From Neovahlkampfia damariscottae (Eukaryota; Heterolobosea; Selenaionea; Neovahlkampfiida; Neovahlkampfiidae): a DNA stretch of 64,000 bases. Where the stretch lies: the NCBI GenBank assembly GCA_016618085.1, contig JABLTG010000029.1, positions 1 to 64,000 on the forward strand, in the 5' to 3' direction. The notes under the pieces are model-generated. The model searched no databases and was not told where the DNA came from. It saw nothing but the letters and a program-made list of their open reading frames with translations. A program made the position numbers and the translations under genes. Below, piece after piece: positions 26,301 through 40,400 of the stretch. Each line of letters opens with the position of its first letter. Positions within the stretch are counted from its first letter, which is position 1.

Positions 26301-27177
26301 TGTACCACCAATGGCATTGATTACAATTGGAATTGGAATTGTCTTTTCAGGAATGCTTTTACATACTAATTTCATACCTTATCGTAAAAAATTCCATAAT
26401 TTAATGGAATATTTCATTTTAATGTCAACTTTATTAACTCTATTTGCTGGATTATTATTATTCGTCGTTGGAAGAGATGGAGGTGCCAAAAACTTGGTGA
26501 TTGATATTGGATTACAAAAATTGTTGAATGTTGTTCTTCCAATATTGACTGTGGTTTTAATTATTGGAAGTAATTTTGTTGTTATTTCAATGTTCATTTT
26601 TGATGTTTTCATTCGTAGATCAAAAGCAAAAAAGAAAATGAAATTGAAAAGAAAAATTAAAGAACAAGAGCTTTTAAAAAAACAAAAACTTGAAAGTGTC
26701 TTAGATGATTTACATGGCAATGTTGCAATGCATAATGATGAGATGGTGCCTTGGGAAACTGAACATGATTTTATTTTTACAATTCTATTTGAACAAGATT
26801 CAGATGTTGAAGATACTTCAAAATCAATCAACGAAATATTAGAAGATATATTCTCCTATCAAAGAGCAAAAAGAAATGTTTTAGATTTTGGTGAAAATGT
26901 GAAAAACAAAGGATTAAAATTTGCAAAAAAATTAAAAATTGAAGAATCAAGATTTGAAGCACTGTCACCACTCAATTCACCAAGAGGTATAAAGAAAAAG
27001 CTCACACCAGAAAAGAAAATCATGAAAATGCCAAATGGTTTTTTGATAAAAAGTGAATACAGAGGAAATGTCAGACATATTGGAACTTCAGATGGTTACC
27101 ATCGAAATAGATTTGCAATTGATAGCACAAGAATAAAAGAAGTTAAAGAAGTTAAAGAAGTTATTGAAATTGAATAA
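14369..27177 (+). CDS. Giant receptor-like membrane protein: RCC1 propeller, EGF, LRR, TIG-like ectodomain, GCC2/GCC3, multi-TM
   Basis: Twelve exons are inferred: 14369-14514, 14549-14605, 14640-14755, 14791-15037, 15078-15235, 15271-15420, 15461-15573, 15603-16174, 16207-16275, 16307-16575, 16613-20635 and 20675-27177. They total 4,140 aa. The order is as follows. A signal peptide comes first, then seven RCC1-type repeats (GDNKGYQYGTG through NDEYQLGDG) and two EGF-like modules (CGGNGTCERLDTCSC; CSGNGNCIAPNTCKC). A short LRR stretch (LNGTISDL, LDLSGNDL) follows. Next is about 2,300 residues of beta-rich, Asn-glycosylation-rich repeats with TIG/Ig-like phrases, then a GCC2/GCC3-type cysteine region (about 3030-3190). 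The C-terminal part has about eight membrane helices (3196-3620) and a charged cytosolic tail of about 500 residues. Its stop is 10 nt from that of the G-alpha gene. It is paralogous to the 28450-45084 gene. Ligand and signalling are unknown; a surface receptor or channel-like role is inferred. Confidence 0.88.
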
Positions 27178-27187
27178 ATTTTAATTT

Positions 27188-28368
27188 TTAGTTAATCAAA
27201 AATTTCAGACACTCTTTGGCTGTCATTTCAACATTTTTTTGGTCCATTGAATTCATCACAAAAATATGAAACAAATCATCATTTTTTGATTTTAATTTTG
27301 AAGAATACAATTGTTTAATGAACTGAATTCCATCATTTTCATCATTCTCTTTTCCTTGATATTCTTTGAAATAATTTTTCAAATTTTTTTTTTTGATTTT
27401 TTGCTTATAAATATCAAATTTATTTAAAATCAAAATGACATGCTTGTTTTCCATATCTTTAGAATTGATTCTCTTTTCAAATTCTTCCAAACTTTCTTCC
27501 ATTCTATTGGTCATGTCATCTTCATAACAAAGCTGATCAAATTCACTTAAAGAGGCAACATAAATAATTGTGTCAACGCTTTTAATGTATTTTTGCCATT
27601 TAACTCTTTCATTTCTAAAGAATGATCAAATTGTGATTTGATGTTTACCTCTGACCTCCACAATCAATAAATGTCAATTTGTATCTATTTTTCTGTAAAA
27701 TTGTCGAATGTTCATAAATAGCAAATCCAGTGGTTTTAATTTGTAATTTGAGTATATCTTCATCTGTTATTTTAAAATCTTTCAATTTTAATGGGTTAAT
27801 TCGATGAACAAAACTATTGAAAGTTGTGTTAAAATATTTTCTCAAAAGTTCACTAATTTGAGTATTCAAAAATATGATAAGACAATGCTGCAACATCATA
27901 ATATTTAATGACAGCTCTGTCTTTCCAAAAGTTTAACAATTCATTCGGAAACTTTTCATAAACTCTTTTTCCATCAAGTTTAATAATTAAATTGTTCATT
28001 TCTATGAATTTCTTTATTTTTTCAAAATCCATCTTTATGAGTAAAAAAAATATTTTCCTGGATATACCTTCGTTGAATCTTTGTCAAATTCAATATTCTC
28101 TTCTTCAAAATAATCTCCAATGCCCAGTAAATTTTCAACCAGAGTACCACATATCAATTTAAACGTATGTTCAGAATCTTCAATTTTGTTTATTTTTTCA
28201 TGTGTTAATAACTTTATTTGTTTGAAAAGAGTGCTTTTTCCTGATTGTCCAGTTCCTTTGTATCGTTAAATTCTGTTTTTTTCTACCAATAATCATCATT
28301 TTGTGTTCAGAAATTGAAGTACTTCTGCTTCTTCCCTTTGGTGTGGTTTTGTCTTCATTATTGCCCAT
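27188..28368 (-). CDS. Heterotrimeric G-protein alpha subunit, catalytically divergent
   Basis: Five exons (28368-28287, 28255-28068, 28032-27884, 27852-27649, 27614-27188) give 349 aa, the normal G-alpha length. Gly2 could be myristoylated (MGNNED). The P-loop is GTGQSGKST (28-36) where the family has GAGESGKST. The helical domain runs about 60-170. Switch I reads LQIKTTG: the catalytic Arg before the V/I-K-T-T-G motif is Gln177, while the Mg-binding Thr181 is kept. Switch II is DCGGQR with the catalytic Gln207, and NKFD (272-275) is intact. The guanine-contact TCAT motif is altered (MNSMDQKNV). The intron at 27883-27853 starts GTCTTA and is the least certain. The gene lies between two giant multi-TM receptors, in convergent or head-to-tail orientation. 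Coupling to either is inference from position only. An upstream CCAAT box lies 40 nt from the ATG. Confidence 0.88.
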
Positions 28369-28449
28369 TTTGTTGTTTCAAAAAAAACAGAACACGTAAG
28401 AGAATATGATTGGATAAAAAACCGGACCAATAAAATTCTTCCAGAACTT

Positions 28450-31400
28450 TTATTCTTCTTCTTTCTTTTCTTCATCTTTTTCTTTCTTTTTAATTGTTGA
28501 TTTTTTGAATGATTTCTTTTTCAGAGCTTCAAGATCACCAGCAAGTTTTTTGTTCTTTCTTTCATAAATTGAATTCGATTTAACACTTGAAACTTCTGGT
28601 TTTTCTAAATTATTATCACCCCCAGTAGAAAAATCAAGATCTGTTTCTTTAATTTTTTGATGAGATTTTCTATTTTCATTTTTAGATCCCAAATCAACTT
28701 GTGTGCTTCTGTTTCCATAAATACTCTCCGTTCTTGGAATATCTCCAAATATTCCAGAAGAACTTTTTGTTTCATTATCAACAAGAGGATTTGTAGTTTC
28801 ATAAATAGATTTTCCTCTAATGGTTGAAGTTGAACTTTTTCTTTCTAAATTTTTTGAACCAACCAATTTCACAGTTGAACCTGTACCTCTGAATTCAGAT
28901 TGTCGATGAGATGCACGAAGATTTGATGTCGAAGTTCTACCATCACTCTCTAAAATAGTTTTCAATTTTTTTATACTCTTCGATTTGAAAGCAGCTTTCA
29001 CTTGATCCTCAAATTCTTTTACTTCTTCTTCACCAATTATGATTGGCTCTTTATCTACTTCATCAGAATGTTCATCTTCAAATCCATGTGCTTTAGTTTT
29101 TCTTCTTGAATAATTTCGATATTTTCTAACAATTTTCTTTCCTGTTTTCAAACCTTTCTTTTCAAATGAGAAAAGGTTTTTCTTCAATCTTTTCCAAGAG
29201 AGTAAATCACCAAAGATTTGATTCATATGACTATAACCATCTTCAGGTGATTCAGAATCAGTTCTAAAATTGAATGCATTGTATTCATATTCAACATCCC
29301 AAGGTACATCAAAATTACCAAACATATTTAAATGTTCTGTTAAACTATCTTTCATGAATGTCTTTTCATATCCATGAAAATCATAAAGAACTTGTAATCT
29401 TTGTTCATCTCTTTCTTTATCTTTAATTCGATATTTTTTTAATGCTCTTGCTTTTTGTTGATCATGTTTCTTTCTTGTTCTAGCATCCCATAAAATCATA
29501 CCAACAACAATAATTGTACTGAATAATAAAACAAAAAATGCAACATATTCAAGAAAATCTTTGACTCCTTGACTTGGAAATTTATCAACAAAAAATAATA
29601 ATCCAAAGAATAATGACATCATAGTGACAAGAATAACAAAATAATCCATAACATTATGAAATTTACGTTTGAATGGAATGAAATTTGTGTGTAATAAAAA
29701 GCCTAGATACATCAAAAATATACCACATATGATAACAAGCATTGGATCTAAAAAGATATATAATACTGATAAAACTGTTTTTCTTAATGTAATTACAGCT
29801 TCCCAAAAGTATAATCTTTTTTTAAATCTTGATAACATAAATTTGTTTCTTTCATTGAAATTAGTTGATTTACTCCAATCTTTAAATTTAAAATAAATAA
29901 GAGTGAAATAAACAAATGAACCACCACCAAATAATATATACCATAATATAGTTAATGGAAACATAAAGAACCAAACTCCTTGATAACAAAATATATTAGG
30001 TGAACTACTTAATGTATATAATCCATTTGGTTGTAATTTACAAACGAATACTTCAGATGCAGTGGTCATGATAAAAATGAAAGAAAATGATAAAAATGCA
30101 AATACAGCATTGATAATTCTATTAAATATCTTTCCCATTTCTCTATAACTTGATTGTTTAGTAAACCACCAAATGGTAAAATTTGCAACATTTCTAAGAA
30201 TAGATAATGTTGTTTTTTTAATGAATAAAAGTATTTTCATTAAAATTCCTTTTGCTTTACTCTTCTTTGGTTTATTTTCATCAATAGATTCTTCTTCATC
30301 TGAATCTGAATAAATTTCAGCTTTATGAAAATTTGGAGGAGGAAAATAAACAATTTCAAACCAAATTGAAAGAAATTTACCAGTTAATGATGCTAATACT
30401 GATCTTGTTAATAAAATAACATATAATGTTCCAAAACAAAAAAAGAATCCAATTGGCATCATCATTTGAAGAGTCCATAATGAAACATAATCCATATCAG
30501 GAAAAACACAATTTGGACTTAAGAAATCAGTATTAAAATTTGCAGTTGATGCTCCAGTTAATGATCCACTCAATAATGCAGGCCATTTAATATCAAATCT
30601 TGCAAACATTGAAATTACTTGCCAAAAACTAAAAGCAATTGCAATTGATGCAATATGATGAACTTTTGTCGAAGATAATAAAAAGAATATTCCAGTAACA
30701 ATTGCCATTGCAAATAAAATCAAAACTAATCTTAACCATGCTCCAGGTTCACATTGATTACAATTCTTTCTAAATCTATAATAGCCTTTATCACAAAATC
30801 CACATCTTGGTCCTGCATAACCAGTTGTACAATTTTCTGCACCAATACCTCCACATGAATCAAATGGTAAACAAGAATAATAAGTAACAAAATCAGATTT
30901 AGATCTCCAAAATCCAGGTTTAGCATATGGAACAGTCATATTATATTCAGGACAATATGATCCAGGTGGACATGAAATACATTTTTGATGTGAATTTGAT
31001 GTTTTGTCGTTATCATAATTTTTAAAATATCCAGGTTTACAAACACATTGCTCTGGAGATGTTGCTCCAATAATTCCATTGGTTGTAGTGTTATCTTGAC
31101 ATTTATCACATGATAAAGAACCAGCAAATGAACTATAAGTATCTACTTCACATTTAATACAATCAAATAATCCACCAATTGGTTTATAACTCCCTGGTGG
31201 ACATAAGAAACAAGATTGTTGATAATTTTCTGCTGTAGATCCAGATTCACATGTTGTAAAAGTAAATGTTTGATTTTCTAAAGTATGATAATCAACTTTG
31301 TTATAAGTAATTGATAAAGGAACACTTGAAGGTGGATGTTGTTGAGCTTCACAAATTACTAATTCAGAAGAGATCCATTGACAAGGTTTAGAACAGATAA

Positions 31401-34400
31401 TATTTCCAAATTTACAATTGATTTCTGTTTCAATAGGTTGTGAAATATTTCTTCCAAAAATTGAAACTGAATATCCTGCAGTTGAAGCTCCGCCAGCTGG
31501 AATACTTTGTGTCAATGTTGGAGGTGCTAATATAAGATTTAATAATTATTATTTCACTTACAATAGAAATTCAATTCTTTTGAAACATCATTCAGTTGAC
31601 CTTCTTTGTTTTTCAATCGAATTGATAATTTGTTCTTTTGAACACTTTGTGGAATGAAGCAAATAATCAAATTAGATTCAGTATCATATAATACTGGTGA
31701 TTGTTCAAAAACAAGATCATTTGTAATTCCATCATAAATTGAACAATTTTTGACTAATTCTAATTTTAATCCAAAAATAGTGATATTTCTATCTCCTATT
31801 GGTGATAATTTAGGATTGATTGATGTAAAAACAGGTTGAGGAACTTGAAAAAAATGTGAATAAAAATAATTCTTACATGCATCAAGATAATTGATAATTC
31901 CATAAACAAAATCATTTCCACCATTTAAAGATAAGCCAAATGGTGTTCTTAATGGATATCCTAATGCAAAATCAAATCCAATTAAAGAAATATTTGGAAA
32001 TTTAAATCTAATTTCAGTATTGGAAACAACTGTAACGTTTGAATAAGGTGTGAGATCAAATTTCTTTGAAAGGTCTAGAACAATTTTGATATCATTCGTG
32101 TCAATGAAATTACTTCCAAGAATCTTTCCATTTTCAGTATCAGCAAAACTTAAAAAGTTGTTTTCAATTCCATCAAGATTTATGATATCACTGATAACAT
32201 AATTTTTAATTTTACGAACAAAATTAACTTTTTGATAATTCAATTTGTTGAAACTGAATTCGACATCCATATCTATTGCTTCAATAGAATTACTGTCAAA
32301 TGGAACAGTTACTGTCAATTCATTGTCTTTCATAATTCCTTCAACAATCAAAATACTTTTTTGAGTTGCAAAAAGTGAACTTCCAGAATAAAAAGTAAAT
32401 CTAAAACTACCACTTTGAATTAATGTATTGTTCCAATTTCCTTTGATTGAAATTGGACTTGCTTTGTTTAATATTAAAATTTCTGGTTGTATTTTGGATA
32501 TCAAAACTTGAATTCCATGTATTTTTGCTGATTGAAGATACAAAATAGATTCATCTCCTTTAATACTTGTTAATAACATTTTCAATTTATATTCTCCTTC
32601 TTCCAAAAGACCTTTTGTCAAATTACAAACAAATTCAATTGAAATCATTGAACATTTCAATTCTACTGAATATGAAGAATTAAATTCAAGAAAATGTTGA
32701 ACATTTGAATTTGATGTATTATAATATAAATTCATTGGATAATTCTTCAAAAGAATACCATTTGTAGTTTCATTTAATATTATTAAATTTGGTGAAAATT
32801 CAATTTTATCTGATTTTTCAATTGTTATCTTTTTTGAATTTGAAGTATATGTTAATCCACCATCAAATGAAATTGAAATTGATAAATCACGTGGAAATAC
32901 AATATTCATATCATATAGCGGTCCAATAAATCCTTTGATTGTATTTGAATTAATAAATTGTCCTTTTGAAACTCTTTCAATAAAACCATCAAATATTTTA
33001 ATTGTAATATTATTTGCATTAAAAAAGTTAGATCCAAAAATATCAATTGATGTTTGACTTGATTGTGATATTTTTGATGGTGTAAAATTATCAAAAGTAA
33101 TTGGATTTGAATCAAATACATCAATTTTTAAATTTGTATTTTGATAAATAATACCTCCTTGTGAAATTTGAACTGTTAAATTTCCAATTTCGGAAAATTG
33201 AGGACATTTACAAATCAAGACATTTGTACCAAATGTTGAACAATCTTCTTGTTTCATTTCAGAATTCATTAAATATTTAATTTTAAATTTTCCAAAACTT
33301 TCTATAAAATTTGAAGTAGTGATATAAAAATATCCATTTGGTTTTTTTGATATTGAAATTGATGGTGAAATATGTGTAATTGTAATTCCTTTATAAAATA
33401 TAAAATATGGTGATAAATTAATTGATCTAACATCATTAATAAAGATATCTAATCTTAATTTTTTAAATAACTTTGGTAATTGTAAATTCAGTGGATCAAT
33501 TGAACAATTTAATATTGAAGAATTTAAATTACAATTTCCAATCAATTTATAATTCCCATCAATCTTTGTTTGAACTGTAATATTATATCCATTAAAATTA
33601 ACTTTTGGTTGTTTAAATGGAATGAATATTTCATAATTTCCAGAATCTGGTCCAATATTTGGTGAAAAACTTGGTGTTGAAACTCCAAATATTGTATTTC
33701 CGAATGGTGTTAATAATGCATCTCCGAATTCAGATTGAAAATATAATTGAATATCATAGTTAGCATTTACATTTGAGAAGGTATTAAATGGAAATGAGAA
33801 ATGACTATTTTTTTTTAATCCATTTTCAACTTCATTATTTGAAATATCAAAAAGTGGTTGAATTGTATTAGTAATTCCATTACTTGAAATATTAATAAAT
33901 ATAGAAAATTGATTTCTATTTAATTGAACATCAACATTTGAAATAACACGAACAGGATTATATAATCTTTCAAAATGTGAAACTAAAAATGGTTTGATAT
34001 GTTGAATTGATAAATCTCTATAATAAATTAAATAATCAATGGAAACAAATTCAGATAGTTTTGTATAATTATGAGAAATATGAAAAGTGAAATTTAATTT
34101 CAAAGGAACATAATCTAAATGATCTAAATATGAAATTGGAAAACTACAATTTGGATTGAATCCAAACTGATAATCACAATTTACAGATGTTATTGATGAT
34201 CCATTTATATTTCCAATCATTTTTACTTCATAATTAATTCTACCATTTGGAATGAAATAATCAATAATCATGAATGAATCTTTCAAATTTACCAAACGTT
34301 TAGTTTTCCAATGTAATAAATCTGGAATGATTAAATATGTTTCATTATTTGAACTTAAAATGAATTGATTTGATAATGAAGGTGTCATCCACAATTGAAC

Positions 34401-37400
34401 ATCATAATATTGAACTTGTTTGTTAGAGATAGTTTCAATTAAAGGACAATAAACTTCTTTTAAATTTGAATTGAAAACATAATTCAATTTTGAAAATGAA
34501 ATTACTCCATTCTTTGTAAATCGACAATAAACTGTTTCTGAAGTTAATAAATCTGATTTAAGTTCAAAGGTTAAATTTTTTGAAATTGATTTTGGTGTTG
34601 ATGATAAAATTAACACATGTGGTTTCACTGAAAGTATTTCAATTGGATTCAAGAAATAAAATGGAATTGAATTATCAGATAATGATAACTCTAATTCTTT
34701 CCCTTTTGAAACAATATTCAATGATACATTTGTAATGAATTGATTTGTAAATACTTTGTTCATGGTACATTCAAATTGATTGGATGAAATTTTAGTTGCG
34801 ATAAATTTGTTTGATTGATAAACACATTGATAATTTGAATCATAATCAAATATGGATGATGTATTTAATTGAACTTTAATCGAATTTTGTAATGTTGCAA
34901 ATGGTGATATTTTTTCAATTAAAATTGGTTCAACAAATACAATTCTAATTTTGTCACTTGATAATAATACTTGACCATTATGAGCATCAATATTTTCGTA
35001 TACCATTGTAATATCTTGATTACTTGATACACTTGAATTTAATGAACAAATAAATTGTGAACTTCCAAATCTAATAGTTGGAAGAATAATATTATCCAAT
35101 TTACATTTAATGGATTCTTTTTGAACATCATTCAAATATAATTTATCAATTTGAGATATTTCAATTGTAACATTATTTTGAGTATTAATATAGAAAATAT
35201 CTTTATCACTTTTCAAAACGATTGATGAAACTCCTGAGTAAGTAATATTCACAATTTGTGAAATTCTAAACATTGATCGAAATTCAAAACTTTGTGAATT
35301 GAAATATGCTAAATACATTTTATAAATACCATTTACAAATGAATCAACAGAAGTAATAGCGTTTTGAGATGATGTTGTGAAATTTCCAAGATCAATTCTT
35401 GTGTCAAGTAATGTAAATTCAGCAAGAACTAATTTTAAACTTCCTTCTTGTAAAATAGTATCTTTATCAAATGTAATGTTAAGTGAATAACTTCCAGTTG
35501 TTGCTGAAATTACTTTTGGATTAAATTGTGCAATATTTCTTGGTTCTTTAATGAATGTTAAAATCTATGAATTAAAATACCATATAAAATATAAGGTGTT
35601 GAAATATTTTCATTATTTGTTAATTTTAATAATTTTGATGAAAATGGAAGAATGTCATTATTTAAAATCTTTGGTGTAATACAAACTAAAGATGATGTTC
35701 CATTTTTGGTACAATTAAAATCATATTTACTAAATAGAGAAACATCTCTGAATTTAGCATTAAATGAACCAGGATTAGAATAATCATAAATAATTAATTC
35801 TTTTCCACCATCAGATGTTCCAAATGAAGGTACCATAATATGTCCATCAACAATTTTGAAATTTTCACTTTTTGGAATGATTGTTTTCAAAATATTTTTT
35901 GCTTTCAACCATAAATTGAGGAATGCTTCTCCTGTAGTCGGAAAGAGAACAGTACATTCAAATTTACCATTAATTGCTGAATTGGCTATAACAAATTCAC
36001 CATTTGATCCATATCCAAATTCACAATAAAATTCAGAATCACTTCCATAATTAATTTCAGTTGAAAATAATGTTGAAATGGTTATCGTTTTGGTTTTGTT
36101 GTTATTCAATGCAGTAGGTGAAATTCCATTTACAGCTTCTTTTGTTGCAAATACTAATTCTAATTGATTTTTTGAAATTTGAAATTCATCATTTCCGTCT
36201 TTAAACCAAAGTGAAATATTTTTTGCACCAGGAGATTCACTGGTGAAATTACAAATAATGAAATGTAAATTTCCAACAGAATTTGAAAAATAAGTTAAAT
36301 GATTAAATGTAGATCCTGACATTCTACAAAAAATATTGTTCTTCAAATTTTGAGGTAAAAAAATATCAATACTGACATTAACCGGTAAATAACTTGAAGT
36401 ATATTCAAAACGAGTTTGATTGATTGAACCAAAAGAAATATCATTTTGACCTATGAAAAATGATTAAAATTTTTGTCTTCTTACTTAAATAAGTTAAAGG
36501 AATTGAATTTTGTGTTAAAATAATATCATTTGATGAATAACTTGGAACTGATAAAACCACTTCAATATTTGCAATAGTTGAATTATGGTCAATATATGGA
36601 ATAAAACAATTCACTTGAGTTCTTGAAATCAATATTCCAATCCATCTATGTGATGAATTATCTCTACAATAAATTTCAGATTCAATTGATAAATCTCTAT
36701 TGAATGTATTTTTATCAACTGTAACAGTCAAATTAACATTTGAATCTGTCAATGCTGCTGTTGGTGACATTGATAACATTGTATTATTTTCTTCGAATTT
36801 AAAAATATAAAAACTTACTATAAATCAATAATCCAGATGATATTTTGGTTAATTCAATATTATTTTGGAATAAATTGAAATATAAGAAATAAATATCATT
36901 GGTTGTATTTTCATTGGTAATTTTTTTTTGACAATGAATATTTGAGTTTACAATTGAACATGGATATTTAATTAAACTATCAATACTCACTAATTCAAAT
37001 GAATTTCCTAGATGTTCATTTGGAATAGAAATAGTTGAATTTGTATGATTACGAGTAATAATTATGCTATCCATTGAATTAATATCAAATGAATTTGGTG
37101 AATAAACAATTTTAGAAAATTCAATTCTTGAATCTTTTTTTGAAATGATACCATCAAGTCCAATTGAATTTGTATTATTAATCCAAAATGAAATATCATA
37201 AAAATCAAAATAAATATTTGAATGAATTGTACATTTAAATTGTGAATTAGATATTAATTCTGCTTTAATTTTTGTTATTCCATGTTGACAATAAAATTCA
37301 TTTGAAGGATTTAATGATTTACTTGAATTAAATAAAATTGAAATTGGATTGAAAGTATAACTTTGTAAATCAATTAAATATGGATATTCTTGATCAATTG

Positions 37401-40400
37401 TAATATTTTCTTTATGATAAACTGTATCAATTGAAATCGAAATTGAATCTGAATTATATTGTGAATAAACTTTTAAAATTGAATTTATTTTAACAGGAAC
37501 ATGAGTAAAATTAAAATATGGAAGTTTACATTTTGGAATATTTGTTTCATAAATACAATCTAAAATAATTTCATTATTGAATTCTGGATTCATAATCACA
37601 GAATAATTTTGAAAACTAACTTTTTCATTAAAACGTAAATCATCAAAATTTAATGTAAAATTCATCAAATAATTGATTGGTAAAATAGTTTTTGATAATC
37701 CACTAATGGTAATAGGTTCTTTTAAAAAGACATATGTTAAATTATTTTTGTTAATGTGAATCTTATTATTTGAATCATTCAAATATAATCCAACATGAAT
37801 TAATTCTGTATTCATTGAAAGATTATCAATTGATAAGTTACATTCAATTGAATTAATTGTTTTCTTTGTTGATTTTGATGTAATTTCTAATCCTTTAAAA
37901 ACAAATTGACAATAAACATCAATGTCAGATAAAATAGTTTCATTTGATTGAATTCTAATGATTTTAGATTGAGATTTTGTTGTTTCGTTGAATTTATCAA
38001 TAAATGGATAAACATCTTGTAACGGAATCATATCCCAAAAATAAAATGTTGAAGAATTTGAAATTAATAATTTTTCTTTTGTAATTTTATAAATTGCATA
38101 AATTGAAAGATCTAATGATTGTGTAACATTTGATTTAATGAATGAATAAAATTGATTTGAATTTCTTATTGACGAATATCTTGAGAATCCATCAGATATT
38201 TCAAAATCTAAAAGATTAAAATTATTAATTTCGATATTTGTATTTAAAGTAATATTTTTAGTTCCAATTAATGATAATGATGGATTTATCGTATTGATCA
38301 TTAATGATGGAATAGATCTGAAAGAAATTTGATTTGTTGATAAACTCAAAGCAGTATTACTAAATTTTGATAAAGTATAATTCAAATTCTTTTGATTTCC
38401 TGTTATTGTTGGATTATTTGAATTTTGAAATTCATTTCCATAATAAATTGAATATTTTTGATAAAATGAACTTTGAATATTCTCAATAACTTTAAATGAA
38501 ATGGATGTTGTTGGTTGATTACAATTTTGAATTTGACGTGAAATAGATTGATTATTGAATGTTACAATAATATCACTACAATCATGTTTCATCAATGATT
38601 TTGAAATTAAACTTTTCGTGTCCATTGAAATAGTAACAACATCATTTTGGTTCAAAGAATTTTGTTGCATTTGAATTAAAATTTGATCAGAAAAGATACT
38701 TGTGATATTTGGAATTTTAAATTGATTTGGATATAAAAACTTCAATCCAATTGAATAAATATTATCAAGAGGAACATTAATTTTACATCCAATAACATTT
38801 GGAAGATTAACATTTGTTTCAAAATCACTTCCATTTGCAGAACAAATAATACGTGATTGATGATAAATTGGAATTGAATTCAATGGAATATCAATAATTA
38901 CATTATTATCTGTTGATGTCAATCCAATTTGTGAAGATCCTGAATTATAACTGATTGATGTTTTTGAGAAATACATTAATTTAATAACATTGGATGATAA
39001 TGAAAATGTTTGATTTCCAGAATACCAAATGGTTAGTGGCTCTTCAATTCCGTTCACTGTTAATTCACATTGAATATGTTTAGAATCAATCACTGTTGCT
39101 TTTGTTGTTTTATTTCCCAATCTACATTCTAAATAGTCCATTAAAAGTGGTTCAATTGCTAAATCCGTCGCCAGTGTATAAAGTTGAGTTTTGTTCAATA
39201 TAACTTGATTGAATAATGGAAATATTTCACGAGTTTGAATGGTAATTTCACAATTACTTCCAAAACTTCTTAAATTACATTGACAAGTATCAATGGTTAC
39301 ACATGTACCACTTGATGAACATACACTTCCAAATTTTGAATTAATTCCAAAGCACTCATAATTTTGACAATTATCACCACTTGAACCTGTTCGACAACTG
39401 CAATTATTTGGTGCAATACAATCACCTCTTGTTGAACAAACGTTTGAATCAATTGAAATATAACCATAACATTTGTTGTATTCACAATTATTTCCACCAT
39501 AATAAGAGTCACATGAACAATAATTGTAATTTACACAAATTCCTCTTCCCAAACAAATTGATGTATTCGAAGGTAAAACTCCTTGACAAGTGAAATTAGA
39601 TTGCAAAAGAATTGTATGTTTGAATCCTGCTCCTATATCCATGATGGGATAAATATCATGCAAATGGATTGAATTTCCTGTTGCAATTTGACCTTGATCA
39701 TTTGCACCAAAGGTCCAAATTCTACCAGTCGTCGTGAGAATGACTGTATGAGTTGTTCCAGTTGCAATTTTATGAATTCTATCTGTGAATGAAATCTCAA
39801 CAGGTGTATCTTTTTGATTGTTGTCTCCATTAATCCCAAGTTGAAATTCATTATTCCTTCCCCATCCATACAGTTTATGATCAAAAGTGACTGCAAAAGA
39901 AAATTTGGCTGCAGAAAAAACTCTTTCAAATGATACTCCAGTTACAGTGATAGTTTGTGGTGAATTCTGATTGTTTACATTTCCCAATCCTAAATTTTAA
40001 TTTAGTCAAATCTTACCAAGTTGTTTCTCGTCGTTTCTTCCAAATGAATACAATGAACCATCACTTTTCACATAAAGTACGTGTGCAGATCCACATGCAA
40101 TGTCAACAATTGAATTTTCATTCACAAGCTGAGGAACATTTTGATCATTGTAATTTCCAGTTCCCAGTCTTCCAGAATTTCCTTTTCCAAAAGTGTATAT
40201 TACACCACTTTCTTTTAAAACTACTGCCGAATCATATCCAGCACAAATCTTAACTATGTTATTATTTTCCAATATTGGTTGAAATGAAGAATAAGGGCTA
40301 TCATTATTTCCGATTCCCATTTGTCCTTCATCATTTCTCCCAATGGAATGAACTGTTTTATCTCTTTTTAAAATATAAGTTGTTTCATCTCCATTCGCAA

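Noticed and set aside
27188-28368. G-alpha as a decaying pseudogene because of altered motifs
   Set aside because: All five exons join in phase to a normal 349-aa length, and Thr181, Gln207 and NKFD are intact. The changes are single conservative replacements, not breaks.
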